DNA of 64,000 bases from Strongylocentrotus purpuratus (lineage: Eukaryota > Echinodermata > Echinoidea > Camarodonta > Strongylocentrotidae). A program made the translations under genes and the position numbers. Positions 22,121-35,793 of this stretch are shown in pieces (position 1 is the first letter of the stretch; every line of letters begins with the position of its first letter). The notes below the pieces were generated by a model. The model saw only the letters and a list, made by a program, of their open reading frames with translations, made no database searches and was not told the origin of the DNA. The stretch is from the NCBI RefSeq assembly GCF_000002235.5, contig NW_022145596.1, positions 27,999,867-28,063,866 of the forward strand. The letters are read 5' to 3'.

Positions 22121-24160
22121 TATTAGAATAATAATTGCAAGAACCAAGCAAACAGTATCACAATTGGTGTATTATTTTGCGATCGGGTGGACTCGGAACA
22201 GTCGCGTGGGTTCAGCGGATACAGGCTGTATTAGCCGACCACAACATTGGCGTCAACACTCAAATAGATTGGGATAATGGACGATAAGGACACTCATTTC
22301 TTTTGTGTTTCGTCGCCTAATTGATATTTTCCATTCGGGGCAATTTTGGCCTTGGCATCTAAAATGATTTACTGGTTTTCACGGCCCATGATCGTTGATT
22401 ATGTACAGTAATCAATACAATCTACAATTTCATTTGAGCCAATTGGTCTTTCAATTAATGCGAGAAGGCTGGATAGCGATTGTCTGCGTCATTGAACGAC
22501 TGCTATGTGTGTATATTTCATTACATCATTAATTTGATTATTCAATCATCTATTTATAGGAAATACAAATGTGAAATTTTGAAATATCTCTCTAAAAAAA
22601 GAAGTGAATTTATAAACCAAAACACGTGGTAACCTGCATTTCTTTAAAGATAAAATGTTAACAAATAAAAGCAAGTGCACAAGATTAACAATGAGTCTAT
22701 GACGGTAAGTATTTCTTGTGAGCATTTTTAAAGCAAATTGTATACCTACAAGTCACTTACTACGTCACAAATCCTTAATTTATACATTTAAAGTTTGCGT
22801 ATAATATTGATTGACGATTTCGAGTTTGAGAGTTTCGTGTCATTATTATAACTAGTCACTTTCTCTGATTTGAGAAACTTATCATCGAGTTTTAGCATCT
22901 TGTTATTTCGAAAATGAGAATTGAAATCACGATATTGATTAATAACATAGATATTATAATAAATTCTAAAAAAATATAACCCAAGACCTTTTTAGGAGAA
23001 TGCCAGTTTTTGTCCAGCTCTTGATCAGTTCATTACACGATCACAAAGACTTTCGAAGAATCAATTCCAATAATCTTGTGCGCCACATAGGCTATTCAAT
23101 GCGCTATCATGAAAATGACATATAACGTATACATGTACGTAATTCCAACATGATTTCTTTGGACATTACAATAGGGTATTAAACGTGTACTGGGTTAGAT
23201 TTCTAGAGAGTCCTTGTAATGGTGAGTTACTTTACTATTTGTTTATATAACGAAAAGTCACTATTGGAATTAGTTGTGGTTTAAAAATGATAAATGGCTA
23301 GTCACGTGAATTTCACAATCATTAGGTAATAGGTGACTATGCACATCCCTGTCATTTCAAATCATTTTCGACGCCCTATTTATGCTACACACAGTAAGAA
23401 AACGTGTGCATGTCAAATCGACTTTGTTTATATACTACATACCCATTGATTAATGTATATTCGAGGATATCTGCGTTATTTTTTGTATACATAAAATAAA
23501 TGAAGTAAATCATTTGGACCTTGACGAAGAAAGTCGGGATCAATTAGTATGCAGTGAATCATGGATTATAAGCTGCAGTTACGATCAGGGCGGTAACCCT
23601 CTTCTTCTGGTTGGCACTTTTATGAAGGTTTGTTGGGTACAGCCATTGGTGGTGGGAGAGGGGGTGGGGGGGGGGCTGGTCTACGAGAAACAGCGATTGA
23701 GGAGAGAATATGTGAGGAGATTATCACCTTCTCTTCATGTTACCTTCCTCATTCCCCTTTCCCTTTCTTTCTCTTCCTGTCCTTCCCCTTTTTTCAATTC
23801 CGCGGGCAACGTGCCCCCCCCCCCATGCCCCAGGCTCCCTTAGCTACGCCCCTACAATAATTCAAACATTCCTTGGCTGTGCATACTCCAATTATTCAGA
23901 AATCAGGTAAAACAAAACATTAGAGCTACATGCAAAGACGATTATTTCAATCCTATATCAGCTCCCAGATTTTCTTTTACATCACGGGGTCAATGTACTA
24001 ACAACAATCAATATGCAATGTTGAAAATAAATGAAGCATACTTCCGCATGCTTGTGTCTTACATATACGATTCCGTGTCATTCTGTGTGTACATGTAGTT
24101 TACTATCTCTGTACTGATATACCTGGATATTATAGACAAAGCTATTTGTGGGAAATACAA
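22120..24160. other. Intergenic AT-rich sequence
   Basis: There is no supported gene. The segment around 23640-23860 is G/C-run-rich and ends GCTACGCCCCTA, resembling the 3' end of a CAGGGGCG-type hAT element, but the matching 5' end is not visible. Confidence 0.4.
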
Positions 24161-24215
24161 AAATCAAATGAATACGGCAAAGCCAATACGATTTTACAGA
24201 GAAGGTGAGAACAGC

Positions 24216-24217
<2 letters not shown>

Positions 24218-24284
<67 letters not shown>

Positions 24285-24389
24285 GTATCAGGTAGATTGC
24301 TAGTCGCTATATTCTTAAATTTCACTCCGATCGTACAGTGTAATATTACACTATGATAGGAAGTCATTTACTAGAAATATGTTAGAAAG

Positions 24390-24454
<65 letters not shown>

Positions 24455-24620
24455 GGTATTAATAGGATTTACAGTAGCAAAATTCTTGAATTTCATTCCG
24501 ATCATACAATAGAATTCATGTAGATGCAGTTGTAAAATACAAGTACGACTTTATTTTTTGACAAATCGATTTTTGAATCTAACAACTCCCTTCTAATATT
24601 AGAAACAGTTTCAATTCATT
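24218..24620. repeat. Two GA microsatellites, each followed by a shared ~70-150-bp block
   Basis: GA tracts at 24219-24282 and 24393-24450 are each followed by GGGTAT and a block with ATTCTTGAATTTCATTCCGA-type sequence. A third copy of the block, without the GA tract, is at 25640-25800. Confidence 0.7.
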
Positions 24621-24718
24621 GTTTCCTCCAAGTCCAAGTCAACAATAATAACATTTAACTTTTAATTCATTTCGACAGAACATTCTTTGTTTGTTCTGCA
24701 GTCTGTTATAATTTGTTA

Positions 24719-25600
24719 GGTTGACATGGGGGTGGGGCGGGGGGCATGCTGTTTGTAAAGATGACATGTAAACAAATGCGTCTCTCCCACGCCTACGACC
24801 AAACTGCCACTGCAATCCTTTTATTAGAAATGAACTTTTTCTAACTAATATTTGGCTTTTTAAAAAGTGGGTCAATTAAAAATAAAAATAATGCAGTTGA
24901 ATATAACTTCCATCATTGTCGTTGGCGTTTATAATGGAGAGGGAAATGGAGTTAAGAGGCAAAAAAAAGGCGAAGATTGAGAAGAAAAAAAAGGAAAGAA
25001 AGAGATAGCATTCTCTGTGTATATTATGAGAGGGTGTATGTGTGTTTGTGCGCACGTGTATATGCTTGCATGTTTAAATAATCTTTGGCCACAACTTTTT
25101 GCAAACTTTACTCTTATACACATTGTCCCAAGAACTCTTCAAAAATTATGATAGTACAACATATTAAATCTTAAGCTAAGGACATTTTACTTTGAGTGAT
25201 ATCTCATTTGGAAACTAAGATAATGTTTTTGTTCATCCAACAGTTAAGAATGTTATTTTAATGTAATCAACTTTTGTGATACATTCCACGCCCGCCCCCC
25301 CCCCCTTCTCCGATCCCACCAGAATACACTTTTCTGTTACCAATATCATTTTGCCTATCACAGGAAACGCCACTGTTTTCTACCCTATCAATGATTGTTA
25401 TTTAATCTTATTTGGTTAATTTAGGCTTATACATTTCAACTTGTACAAAGAGGGTTTCAGAAGTAAGGTGTTACCCGTTTCGTTTGGAAATATTTCGATA
25501 AACAAACCCCGGAAACAAACAAAAATTGGGTCTACTGTCACTAATAGGGTTAGCTCGGAGAACTTATTTGTTAAAAACCTCATTCCAAAGGGATTAATAG
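24719..25600 (+). repeat. Dispersed repeat, uninterrupted copy
   Basis: This holds in one piece the two parts that flank the hAT-like element at 17107-21170, and so represents the empty-site arrangement. No coding frame is supported. Confidence 0.65.
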
Positions 25601-25799
25601 AATGATAATAATACTATAGAGGGAAAGGGAGATATAAATGGGATTTCCAGTCGCAGAATTCTTGAATTTTACTCCGATCTTACAGTATGATATCATGTAG
25701 TATATTGACGCAGTTGTAAAATACGACATCATTTTTGGGAAATCAACTTTAGGTCAAACCGTTCCCTTATAATATTAGAAACAGTTTCAATGTCAGTTT

Positions 25800-27400
25800 G
25801 TTTTGTCATATTTCCCATTTTCCCATTTTGTAATGATGTCACAAAAATACATGGTACGAGCTAACATAAATTCTGTTAACAGCTCTAGACTGAAACATAT
25901 CAATGTGTTTGCATGCATTAATTTTTGTTTTAAAGACCGAACTAGAAAAGAAGAGTGAAATATGGAAGGTCCTATGGTGACAGCAACGCTTGTGAGTTGT
26001 AAGACCCAGAGGGTATTTAATTCAATCTTTACAAATGAAGGGAACGAGCAATAAAAGATAACAGAATTTTTGTATATGAATAATGATTTATGTCAAGTCC
26101 CGGGTCAAGTCAATCACAGTATTTTTAGAACTCGCATTCGAAAAAAAAAACATGGCAATGGATGTTAGCGTCACTTTCAATATAATCAACAAACTCCAGG
26201 GTAGTAGAGAATAACTTTACATAGTTGTTTTTTTCTTTTATTTGGTATGATTTTGGATATTTGCCACAATATTTGCAAGGAGCACGTTGCACTCTTGTCA
26301 TAAACCCAGAGGAATGTTCGATGACAGCACACCATAGATATGGATCTGTATTAATTATATCCGCAGGCAGTACATACAGTAGAGTGTCAATTATTTTGGT
26401 TGGATTTTAGCGAAATAATACATGTTTTGGGAAATAAATGTATTTATGATCCAATGCTATTCATATTGCGAGCCTGCGGAGAGCTGGTGGGTAGAATAGG
26501 CGTACGACTCAACATTGACGTGAACAATAGGCAGCATTCCAGCGGCAATCCTGACTCGGTCTAGTTGTCACGGAGAAGAAAAAAAAAATCTAAATTGGAG
26601 ATGACAATTGGTAGATAGTTGCCGTCGCGGGTGGGTTATGGTACGAATCGTCGAAAGGCTGCAAGGCCTGGTATGAAGGTCGGCTATATCTATTAGGAAA
26701 CTCAACCATTTCTGTCTCTCTGCCTCTCTCTCTCTATCATAATATTTTATGTGGCTTGGACTGGTGTACGCAAACGGAGACTGGCCGCCGTCAACGCGGG
26801 GGTTTGAGGCATGGCTTGATATGCGTAGGCCGGTGGGGAGGATTCGAACGGACACTGGTCGACTGGTGTGGCGCACTACACGCGATCTAAAACATGTCTA
26901 TTATCACGTTACTCCCCTGTCTCACATGGCACCGACTTGGAAAACACCCTCGAAATCTTCGAGAGCTTCGTTCATTACCAATCATTGGTAATCAATCAAT
27001 ATTGTGGTCGCCTACGCTGAGCATAGTTACTATAAAGTCATGTCACTCGTTCGCTTCACATCATCATTCCACGACAATCACGTCTGCTGGCAGGTGCTGA
27101 TAGCAAAATTGGAGAGAGAGGAAGATAGCGGTTAATTTTTCCTGAATTTTGGATGTACTTTGACTCACAATCTGTGCATTAGGGTATTCACTGTTTGACT
27201 CCGTTGTGGTGCTGTCATTGTGTGAATTTCCGAAGTGATATTGGCCTTGAGTCCTGTTGGCTAGCCTGCACACCATATCACACGTGAGGTGTTATTTGGA
27301 AACGTTTGAAGTCAGCCGACCAACCAAGCATTAAAGCTCTTCCCCCCCTTCGTCCTTCTCTGAAACACAAGGACAGGTGTGTACTTGGAGACGAGAGAGT
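25800..27400. other. Region upstream of the FGF gene
   Basis: No gene or repeat is recognised with confidence. Short frames at 26749-26991 and 27064-27276 lack splice or family support. The promoter of the FGF gene presumably lies here, but no TATA box is obvious near the start codon. Confidence 0.4.
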
Positions 27401-28412
27401 ATGCGTCAGGTGAAACAAACGCTCGGGTGGGGAGGTGTATTCCGGGCTTTCTTCACCCTCATGGTGGTCCCAAACTTTGCCAATGGGTTGCCGCTAAACC
27501 CTAGCAACTCCAAAACTTTTAGTAAGTCAACCCAGACAACAGGAAGAAGGAACGATGGGGATGTATCAACAGTCGTCGATACTTTGGGAAAGAACTTTAC
27601 AGTGCACGATGAAACAGTTTTGAGAGGCTTGGAGAAATCGATGGCGAATCGCGATGTCAAGGAGGGGAATTTTTCTAAAGGGATTAAATCCAGGACATGG
27701 TCGTTGGGCAAGGAGGAGAGCCCTGTAACGCATGGATTACGGAGTCAATCTCTGAAAAGACCTACCAATGATTTAATGAGGAGACAAAGAAGGACGTTAT
27801 TCTCTCTAATAAACACGGGGTCGATCTCACCGTCACAAGTTAAAGCACCCATGACACAGAGAACTACTGCGAACGTTAAAAAAAATTTACCTCAAAGAAG
27901 AAGAAGTAGGACCGCTCTCTGGTCAGGACGGCGGATGGAAGATGAACATATTATCAGTGCTAACATTTTAAATAATTCAATCACAACTTATCAGGGATTA
28001 AATGTATCATCGCCTTTATCATTAACCATTAATGAATCAAACAGTTCAGGCGAAGTTAATTCGTCATCACAATCATTGTGGTCATCGTCGTGGTCATCAT
28101 CATCATCGTCATCATATCTGGAAGACGATGTCCATGTGAATAGAACAAACGATGTACCTAACACCCATGACAATCCTAGGTTACATAAGAACAGATTACG
28201 TGGTTTTAATATCAGCAACCTGTTGCGCATCAGGAAATGCCATGAGAATCTTACGGATTCGGCGCAGGGGGGTAACGACACGTCTTTAAGGAGCCGGAGG
28301 AGGAGAGGGTTGGAGTCAGAAGGGTGCCAAGTCCTTCATGTCTTTCACGGCTACATCATGGTGGATCCCAGCGGTCTGGTCACAACAACGTGGGATGGTG
28401 ATGATATATATA
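27401..28412 (+). CDS. fgf: FGF-family growth factor, exon 1 (signal peptide, prodomain, start of core)
   Basis: This encodes residues 1-337 plus one base. The ATG at 27401 is chosen because residues 1-29 form a signal peptide (basic start, then VFRAFFTLMVVP). A long hydrophilic prodomain follows, rich in Ser, Arg and Asn, with a Ser-rich run around 220-245. Two furin-type sites are visible: RRQRR at 127-131 and RSRRRR at 297-302. The second lies just before Cys309 and the FGF core (HGYIMVDPSGLVTTTW), which aligns with the first strands of FGFs. The exon ends at a GTAAGT donor, in the same place as intron 1 of vertebrate FGFs. The role is inferred from the family: a secreted ligand for FGF receptor tyrosine kinases. 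The prodomain is far longer than in most FGFs. Confidence 0.85.
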
Positions 28413-28467
28413 GTAAGTAATCACTGTGAATAATATAAACACACCGGGATGAGAGACACACCTATCT

Positions 28468-28700
28468 GGGGGGCACTGTGGTATATCGTTGAAGTCGCTT
28501 GACTCTCATACGAGAGGTCACGGGTTCGATCCTCACTTGATGCTTAACATCTTTGAACAAGATGTTTTGCACACTTTTAGTCCCTCTCGACACAGGTGTA
28601 AATTGGTACAGGCATTGATGGGGTAATGACAATTGCAATTATTAGGTGGACAGAAGGTGGTATTTGACCTTTGGACAGAGTCGTGAAAGTAGTTGCATAT
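28468..28700 (+). repeat. tRNA-derived SINE
   Basis: A tRNA-like head (GGGGGCACTGTGGTATATCG) has a CTCATAC loop and a clean B box GGGTTCGATCC. The body includes ACATCTTTGAACAAGATGTT and AGGTGTAAATTGGTACAGGC. Its acceptor ends do not pair as a tRNA. Confidence 0.65.
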
Positions 28701-28718
28701 GTTTAACCAATCTGTATG

Positions 28719-28754
<36 letters not shown>

Positions 28755-29209
28755 TAACGCGCCTTAATTTTTTTCTAGGAAATCTGAACAACGTTTTAGC
28801 AAAGTTTTCACGCTCAGCAAGGATTTTATTTATTTTCCTTGATACAACTGTCTACACTCTACAGTTGTAATTTCAAAGAAATTCTATCAAAATGTCACTA
28901 TGAGTAGGCCTATAATCTTTTTGTCTATAACATTTTGAACTGATTTCTATCGTCGGTGTTTAAAAAAATAATTAGATGGTACCTCAATGCTTTAAAAAGA
29001 AAAGTTCTAAGTTACTGCTGATTATTCAACAGATAATTACTTGAAATATGGAGAAAGTAAAATCTCACAGGAAACTTAAGGCTAACATGTCTGATACTTG
29101 TGTTCTTGTTGTGGAGGAACGTTTAACACCTACTAGAATTTACTGAACGATACCTAATACCTCTAATAATAATGAAAGCCTCGACAGCCTCAATGCAATC
29201 TCCCTGAGT

Positions 29210-29385
29210 TCCTTGCAATTATTACCCAAACAATTATCAGATATCAGTTTGCATCTTGGTGGAGAGTGGCAATTGTGAATTAATGCTAATTGCCAAATAA
29301 TATTAGTGCCTTGCTGGGATTCGAACCCTTAACCCTCGAATTGAGAGTTTAGTGAATGAACCACTATACCACGACACCTCCATGA
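29210..29385 (-). repeat. tRNA-derived SINE, minus strand
   Basis: The minus-strand head GAGGTGTCGTGGTATAGTGG and B box GGGTTCGAATCCC are followed by a body with TTGCCACTCTCCACC. The same body occurs in the copies at 51130 and 52062. Confidence 0.7.
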
Positions 29386-30927
29386 GATACTAATTAGAAA
29401 AAAGCACATGCTCCCCTCCTCAACAAACAAAAAATAGAAGAAGAAGATGGAATATACAACCAACGATGAACAGAGGACTCAAATAAACTTTTATGAGGCA
29501 CTCTGTACAGGTCCCATCCTCCCATCAATCCTAATCCAGGTGATTTTCCTTGTGTATGGTTACCATGGTAACGCTGCCACTTAAAAGGTTTGGTGGCACA
29601 ATGTGAGTCAGTCCGTCATTCACCAATCTCTGCATCGTGAAATTGATTTGATGATGGTTAATACATGACGCGTTGCTTATTCACGCAGTCAAAGTGTAGT
29701 TAGATGTCGAAAGTAAAGCCACGTAACAACAAAAATAGAGGTGACACAATCACTCAAGCTATGAGCTGTCTCTCTTCAACAAAATGCATCTCTCTTTGAT
29801 TTTGTTTAGTTTTTACGAGATTGAAATCGATTTCATTTTTAGAAATCCGATATTAAAGGATGATGATGTATGCCATGCGCATCAGCGACTACATCAAGGT
29901 GACTAGTATTATGTCTAAGAGGGTGCTCAGGGTAGCACTACTAGGGCTACTGATCAGACAAAATACATTGTATCAAGGAAAGTAACACTTTTGATGTCAT
30001 TTGTTGTTCAGTTTCCGTTATTCTTGGTAACGTATGTGACAGAAAATTACCGAATTCCTTAGACTTGCCTATACATTATCACTTGTAATTCAGTAGTCCA
30101 CACTAGGGCAAGGTCAAGGAAAGTGCCATGTATCACCAGGTATAATGAAATGGTATTACGAAAGTGTGAACATGAATAGACAACAAAAATGTAATTTTAC
30201 TCGATAATGCGTCTGATCCAAGCTCTAGTACGGCTATGAGCTTGATACCACAATCAGATAAAGATGTGGTATCGTAGTGGACAGATATATAGCATGGACT
30301 TGCCCATATATATATAGTTTTTATAGACACAATTATTTCTTGAGAAAGCGTTTTACTGTCACTCAAAGTTTAGTTATCACAGCGAGTTCGTCTGTATGGA
30401 CTGCAGTAATCACGGGTAATAATGATAACCTTTTCTCTTAATATAGAACATTGCGGTCCATTTCCTTTCAAAATACATTGGACATGATTAACCCCACTTT
30501 AGCCAAACTTTAATGATTAGACGATAATACACTCAAGCAGTCAAGGAATTTCTTTTACCGGGTTCGAGACTGGCTTTTATACCTTGGCTAATGATGAAGA
30601 ATTAGTTTTATATGGTTTCTCACGTTTTTCCCATGTGGCATTGCCGAGATAGCATTTACTTCACTCTTAGTGCACCAACTAAAAGCAGTACTCAAAAATG
30701 AAATTTTCATGAACATCTTTCACGAAATGTGGTTATATTATTCCAATTCTTTTGGTCTCCTCAAAACTCTAATCAGGTAACTCCGATTAGGTAATACAAT
30801 TATTTATGAATAAGATTCTCAAGAGTTTAGCCAAATAATGTACTTGCATCTTTGAAAAATGCACTATTTGACGAAACATCTTTTGACAGAACTGTGAGTA
30901 TTTAGTTTAGGACTAGAGTGATGCATG

Positions 30928-31010
30928 ATGGTTCAGTGGTAGAGCAGTAGTCTTGTGATCGTAAGACACGGATTCGAAACTGTCTCGATGTATTAGTACA
31001 ATATTGGATA
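30928..31010 (+). repeat. tRNA-like SINE head
   Basis: ATGGTTCAGTGGTAGAGCAG and CGGATTCGAAACTG are A- and B-box-like. The stems are incomplete and the body is not recognised. Confidence 0.45.
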
Positions 31011-32429
31011 GGTCTTTGAAGCTGTAATTCCCCTTATTATTTGACTGTAAGCATATGCTTGCTTTCTTAGTATTTGAGCTACAATAATTATAAAAAACAG
31101 AATCATCAGTGTATCCTACGGTTGTAATTTAAGGACATAAGAATTCCGTAGCAAACCAAAGAGGCGTATAATAATTTCTTGACGTTTTAATGCGACCAAA
31201 AGACTTTCGAAAATCGAATTAAGACAATTCCAATTGTCTTATCAACCACGTAATGAAATGTGCGAATATTGCGATGACGTTTATTACGTAATCGGAACAT
31301 GACTTCTTTATGTAATATTTCCCGAATGTCTTTGCGATAATGTAATCTAATTAATATGCCTTAAAATCTGGAATCTAAAACTATGATGAGTTCCACAGAG
31401 AGGCAGATACAAAGAAGAAGAGAGAGAGGGAGAGAGGGGAGAGAGAGGGGGAGAGAGGGAGAGAGAGAGAGTCGGAGTCATAGATTAAAATTGATGAATG
31501 AGCTGACAGCTCCTCCACACACCTGCCGCCTCCGTACGTCAAATGCTACAGAAGCAGATGTCTATATCATGCATGCATCGATGATTATGGTTAACAATGA
31601 CGTAGATTTATTCAATATTGAAATGTTTCTACCCATAAATAGCTGTACAAAATCCAAAATAGCGAACGAATACTACCAAGGCAATCATTCAAGATGCTTT
31701 CAAATATTTTTTGTATATTTTATGCTCTAGGCACATTTTAAGAAATCACTTAATCTCACAAATACTTAAGAAAACTAATTACGTTAAAATATCACGACAG
31801 CACATAGTGTTCGTCACCTGGTGTTACTATAATATGGTATATTAAGTTTCAAAAGGTTTCTGTAGGTTTTCAATTAACCATGTATTGTTTTTGGACATGC
31901 TTTTGTCAATTATTGACATGGTAACGACTGAATTATTTCATTATTCCTATGATCAGATGATATACCATCTAACCGAGGACGTGTATAAACAACAGCTATA
32001 AACCTCATGGCAGTGTTTTCTATTTGATCTGAGCTGCGTCACGATTTGGGTCCTTTCCGCATGACTAAATCGCTTTTGATCAAACAGAAAGAAAGGACGA
32101 AAAGAGAATAGTTCATAGTTCCCAACTTCGCAGAGTGGCAGGTGGTTGCGCGTGGCTGTTAAAATTGTTCATTGATTTTGGCGCGTGTTCGGCTGGTGTT
32201 GTAAACATACAGTCACTTTGGAATGAGTTGTGCATTTGCCAAGTCATGCAGTTGCTTCATGATTATTACGACGGATTAAAACAGCGTGTGTCATAGGTAC
32301 GCACGAGTCATTCTGTAAAACGCCCAGTAGCATTTGAAATTTATTAACAACACCCCTGCCCCCCCCCCCCCAACACACTTTATACGGAACTGGTTGTAGT
32401 TTTGGTTACGCACGCATGCTTATCATATA

Positions 32430-32525
32430 TGAAAGGTACCTGGTTCGAATCCTTTCCTGGGGCTCAAGTGCCTGAGAACGATTTACATTGGTGGTCTTAT
32501 ACAGGCTATTGATTATGGCACTTGA
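32430..32525 (+). repeat. Degenerate tRNA-like SINE fragment
   Basis: A B-box-like GGTTCGAATCC is followed by a short body (TACATTGGTGGTCTTATACA). The A-box half is poorly preserved. Confidence 0.3.
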
Positions 32526-34720
32526 CTAGCATAACTTTCTTCCGCATTGTATTTATTCATTTTTGTTGTTAAAGCTGGAGTAGTCACGATAGTGGTTGTG
32601 TCCTTACTTCCTGTACACTATCGAAATCCTGCAGATTCAATCTATGCTTCTAGTATAAAATCGTATACAGACAGCCAACCGTCCACAATGTGGATATTTT
32701 TACGTCAGTGCATTAAGAAAATGATTCATTGACACACGCAATGTGACATTGATCAATAAATACTTTCCATTCGATCAACGCTTGCCCTTGATTGGCCACT
32801 TTTGTATTGATCACGTGACGGAGATCAATGGCGAATACACATTAGTGGTAGGCTGGCGTCGAAAATGAGGGAATGATTGCCGTCATCAGCGAGGACGTAT
32901 TTCATTATCCCTATAAAAGTGTAATGGCGTATGGAGGACAAATATACTGGTACATACGAAAATAGGATTTCAATCAGTGACAGTAATGTTTGGATGAAAT
33001 CTCATTCTTTCTGCTGAATTGATTTACCAGCAGCCATTTGGTATAAATTTGGTCGGTATTACCTGTAAGTGGTCTTCTTGTCATTACAAAAATGAAATAA
33101 ACACCAAAATTTAAGGTAAAAATCTGACATTATTATTTTTACTATAACGCGGAGTTCTTTTTTCCCTTCATTTTTACCGGAACGGCCCCCGTACACAAGC
33201 CTCCATGGCCATGATGATAACAACAGAAAAGATTTTCTGATTATAAAATTCAACATTACCCACTCTCATAGTTATTTCTTCCAAATTTGTTACTACCAAA
33301 TTATTTTATTAAATCTACACCATGTGATGTCGATATCGACATGAAATGATATTGCCTTGATAATTTATTGTTTATAATTGTCAAGATTTGCACACTAGTC
33401 CGGGTCATACGCTTAATTTTTCAAAACAATAACTTACACATCTGTTATGAGGTCAATGGAAAGTTCTAAAAAAAGACCTAATAACCATGATAATACTACT
33501 ACTACTACTAATAATAATATTAGTAATAATGATGGTAATATTAGTAATATAATAAATTTCGGTTCTTCTATAGCGCTCATTTCTGTCAGACTTGACACTC
33601 CTAGCGCTCCACAGTAAATATTATTATTACCCCGGTTCAATAGTCACACGTAGAAATTAACATTATTATCAAAACAATTGTAGAGGTTTTTAAGCACAAA
33701 TATTAGATAAACTGTATTTGCATAACACAAATGGAAACAAAAACATCCGGTAAAGATAATGGTGAGTACTTGCCAAGCGATTGCATGGTGAAAAATCAAT
33801 TACATGTTATTGGGAATGTTCGATTTCTATGTAGGGACTTATGATAAGAATAAATGTGTAATGTCAGGTTTTGGAAAACATCAGCATTATAACAAACTGA
33901 CTCAAAAAAAGCACTTCAGATATACAGGTATATTGGACTGCACAAACAGCATCTAAAGTTGGTCCAAATTGTTATAAGTTTTTCTAATCATAATTGGGAT
34001 ATGATGGCATTTCAAGAGCGATCACATCCATGTAATATTCCTACTATACTTGTATAAATAGGATTAAAACGAAAGCAATGGGCTTACCATTTTTTCCTCA
34101 TCTTTACCATAATCGAAACGTCTCTTTAGAGATGTCCATGAACCTCTGTAGAAACGCGCTCGTGTCGTATTGACATTCAGTCACTCGTAACATTTCATTT
34201 TTTCTCTTTTATATTCATGCCAAACCACAAGCTGTTTGGGTTAATGCACCGATTAATGACCATGAGAATGGCTTGTATTCTCCTCCCCTATAAGGGCATG
34301 ATAACGGGTTAACATGTTCCGCCGGCCAAGCGAGGCAAGCAGATGATTGGTATTAATGTGCTGTATAGTTAACAACTGAACGATTCATTATACCCCTCGC
34401 AAATTTAATCTGTCTTGTGTATTTCGTATACCTCAAAAATGACAGGTAGACTGGTTGAGTTATGGCCTTTGTTGAATTCTTTCAGAAGTAAACTTCAATT
34501 TTCCACAGACTTAAAACATTACAAAACTTGGTAAGGGTGTGAATTATTACTTATTAATTGTATATTTGGAAAAATAATTGCCTCGCTCAGGGTAAGAAGA
34601 AATAAAAATTCGCTTATTAGAAAAACATGGTTCGCCTTATTGAAGAAACAATACTGTTCGTCCCCATTGGAACGCACATGATTTGTGGTTTTTAATTGAT
34701 GTATTATGTTCTATATTTAA

Positions 34721-35262
34721 AGATACTATGTCTCTTTTGCAGCCAACCACAAATTATGTAGAACTTTGCAGAAATTATGAATATGTCGATGTATGTCCTA
34801 TCTGTGAAATTTAAACATTAGCAGTATCCTAGTATTCAAATTAGACAAGGAAACCGTTTACCTTCTAGACGTCACTGTCAGACACTATTGAGTGATTGAC
34901 TGACATATTTTTTCTTTGGTAATAACATACATAAAATGAGCTGTAACAGGTACATGAGCATTATTTGTTTACATTAATAACCCACTTAATAATATACTTT
35001 GTAATGGCCAAAATTAAACTCATTGAATCTTTGTGCAGCACAAAACGTACGACCATTCGGTAAAAGGGTCTGAAAATCAGACTATTACTTAGATGATTGC
35101 AATCACTTAAGTCGGTTCGACAACCAATGGTCGTTATTTTCCCACTAAAAGCCATTTTCAAGCCTTTTTGTTTTGAGGGAAGTTCTAAATTAGTATTGTG
35201 TTTCAAATGCCGTTGGAATTTAACCTTTTCAGGTTTTGGCCTGCAAATGGGACACAGCACCT
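34721..35262 (+). mobile_element. 542-bp TTAA MITE, copy 1
   Basis: TTAA flanks both ends (34717-34720, 35263-35266). The terminal sequence AGATACTATGTCTC is matched by GGGACACAGCACCT. It is near-colinear with the copy at 60467-60999 over its length (shared GCAGCCAAC, AGACACTATTGAGTGA, GGTACATGAGCATT). It is non-coding and piggyBac-like by target choice. Confidence 0.8.
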
Positions 35263-35732
35263 TTAAGACAACTGCAATATGTATGCTTTATTTTATCAAT
35301 ACAAATGTGGTGATATTAGCTATTTTCATGACGTTTTTAAGAACAGCTAGATAAAATTGGGCAAATTTTGAAATCAGATTAAGGGTTGCACTGCGAGGGC
35401 TTCCGATGAGACCTCATCGGCCACCTCATCAAGCCGATTTGACACTGGTCTCGACGTCGCACGACTCTCTCCGATTTGCATCCGATTTGAATCCGAATAG
35501 AGCCGATGCCAACCTGGTCGCACGACATTCGTTTCATAACTAGATTTGTTGGGTGTTCTGGGTTTAAGAGCAAATGAATCAATAAATTATATTTGCATCA
35601 GTCACAGGTAAGGCCTGATAAAATGATTTTCATTCATAATTCAAAAAGACCCACCAATCTATACAGGCTCTTACAGGTTTTGTTTTCTCTCATAATTATT
35701 CTCTCTCTCTCTCTCTCTCCCCCTCTCCCTCT

Positions 35733-35793
<61 letters not shown>

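Noticed and set aside
26749..26991. 80-codon plus-strand frame upstream of the FGF gene
   Set aside because: There is no family resemblance or splice support, and the GGATTCGAACGG stretch suggests a decayed tRNA-like repeat.
33731..33766. Possible tiny start exon (METKTSGKDN followed by GTGAGT)
   Set aside because: It has only ten codons, no upstream support and no partner exon, and chance is likely.
34961..35354. Frames on both strands within the TTAA MITE at 34721
   Set aside because: The same region in the copy at 60467 does not keep equivalent frames throughout, and MITEs are non-coding.
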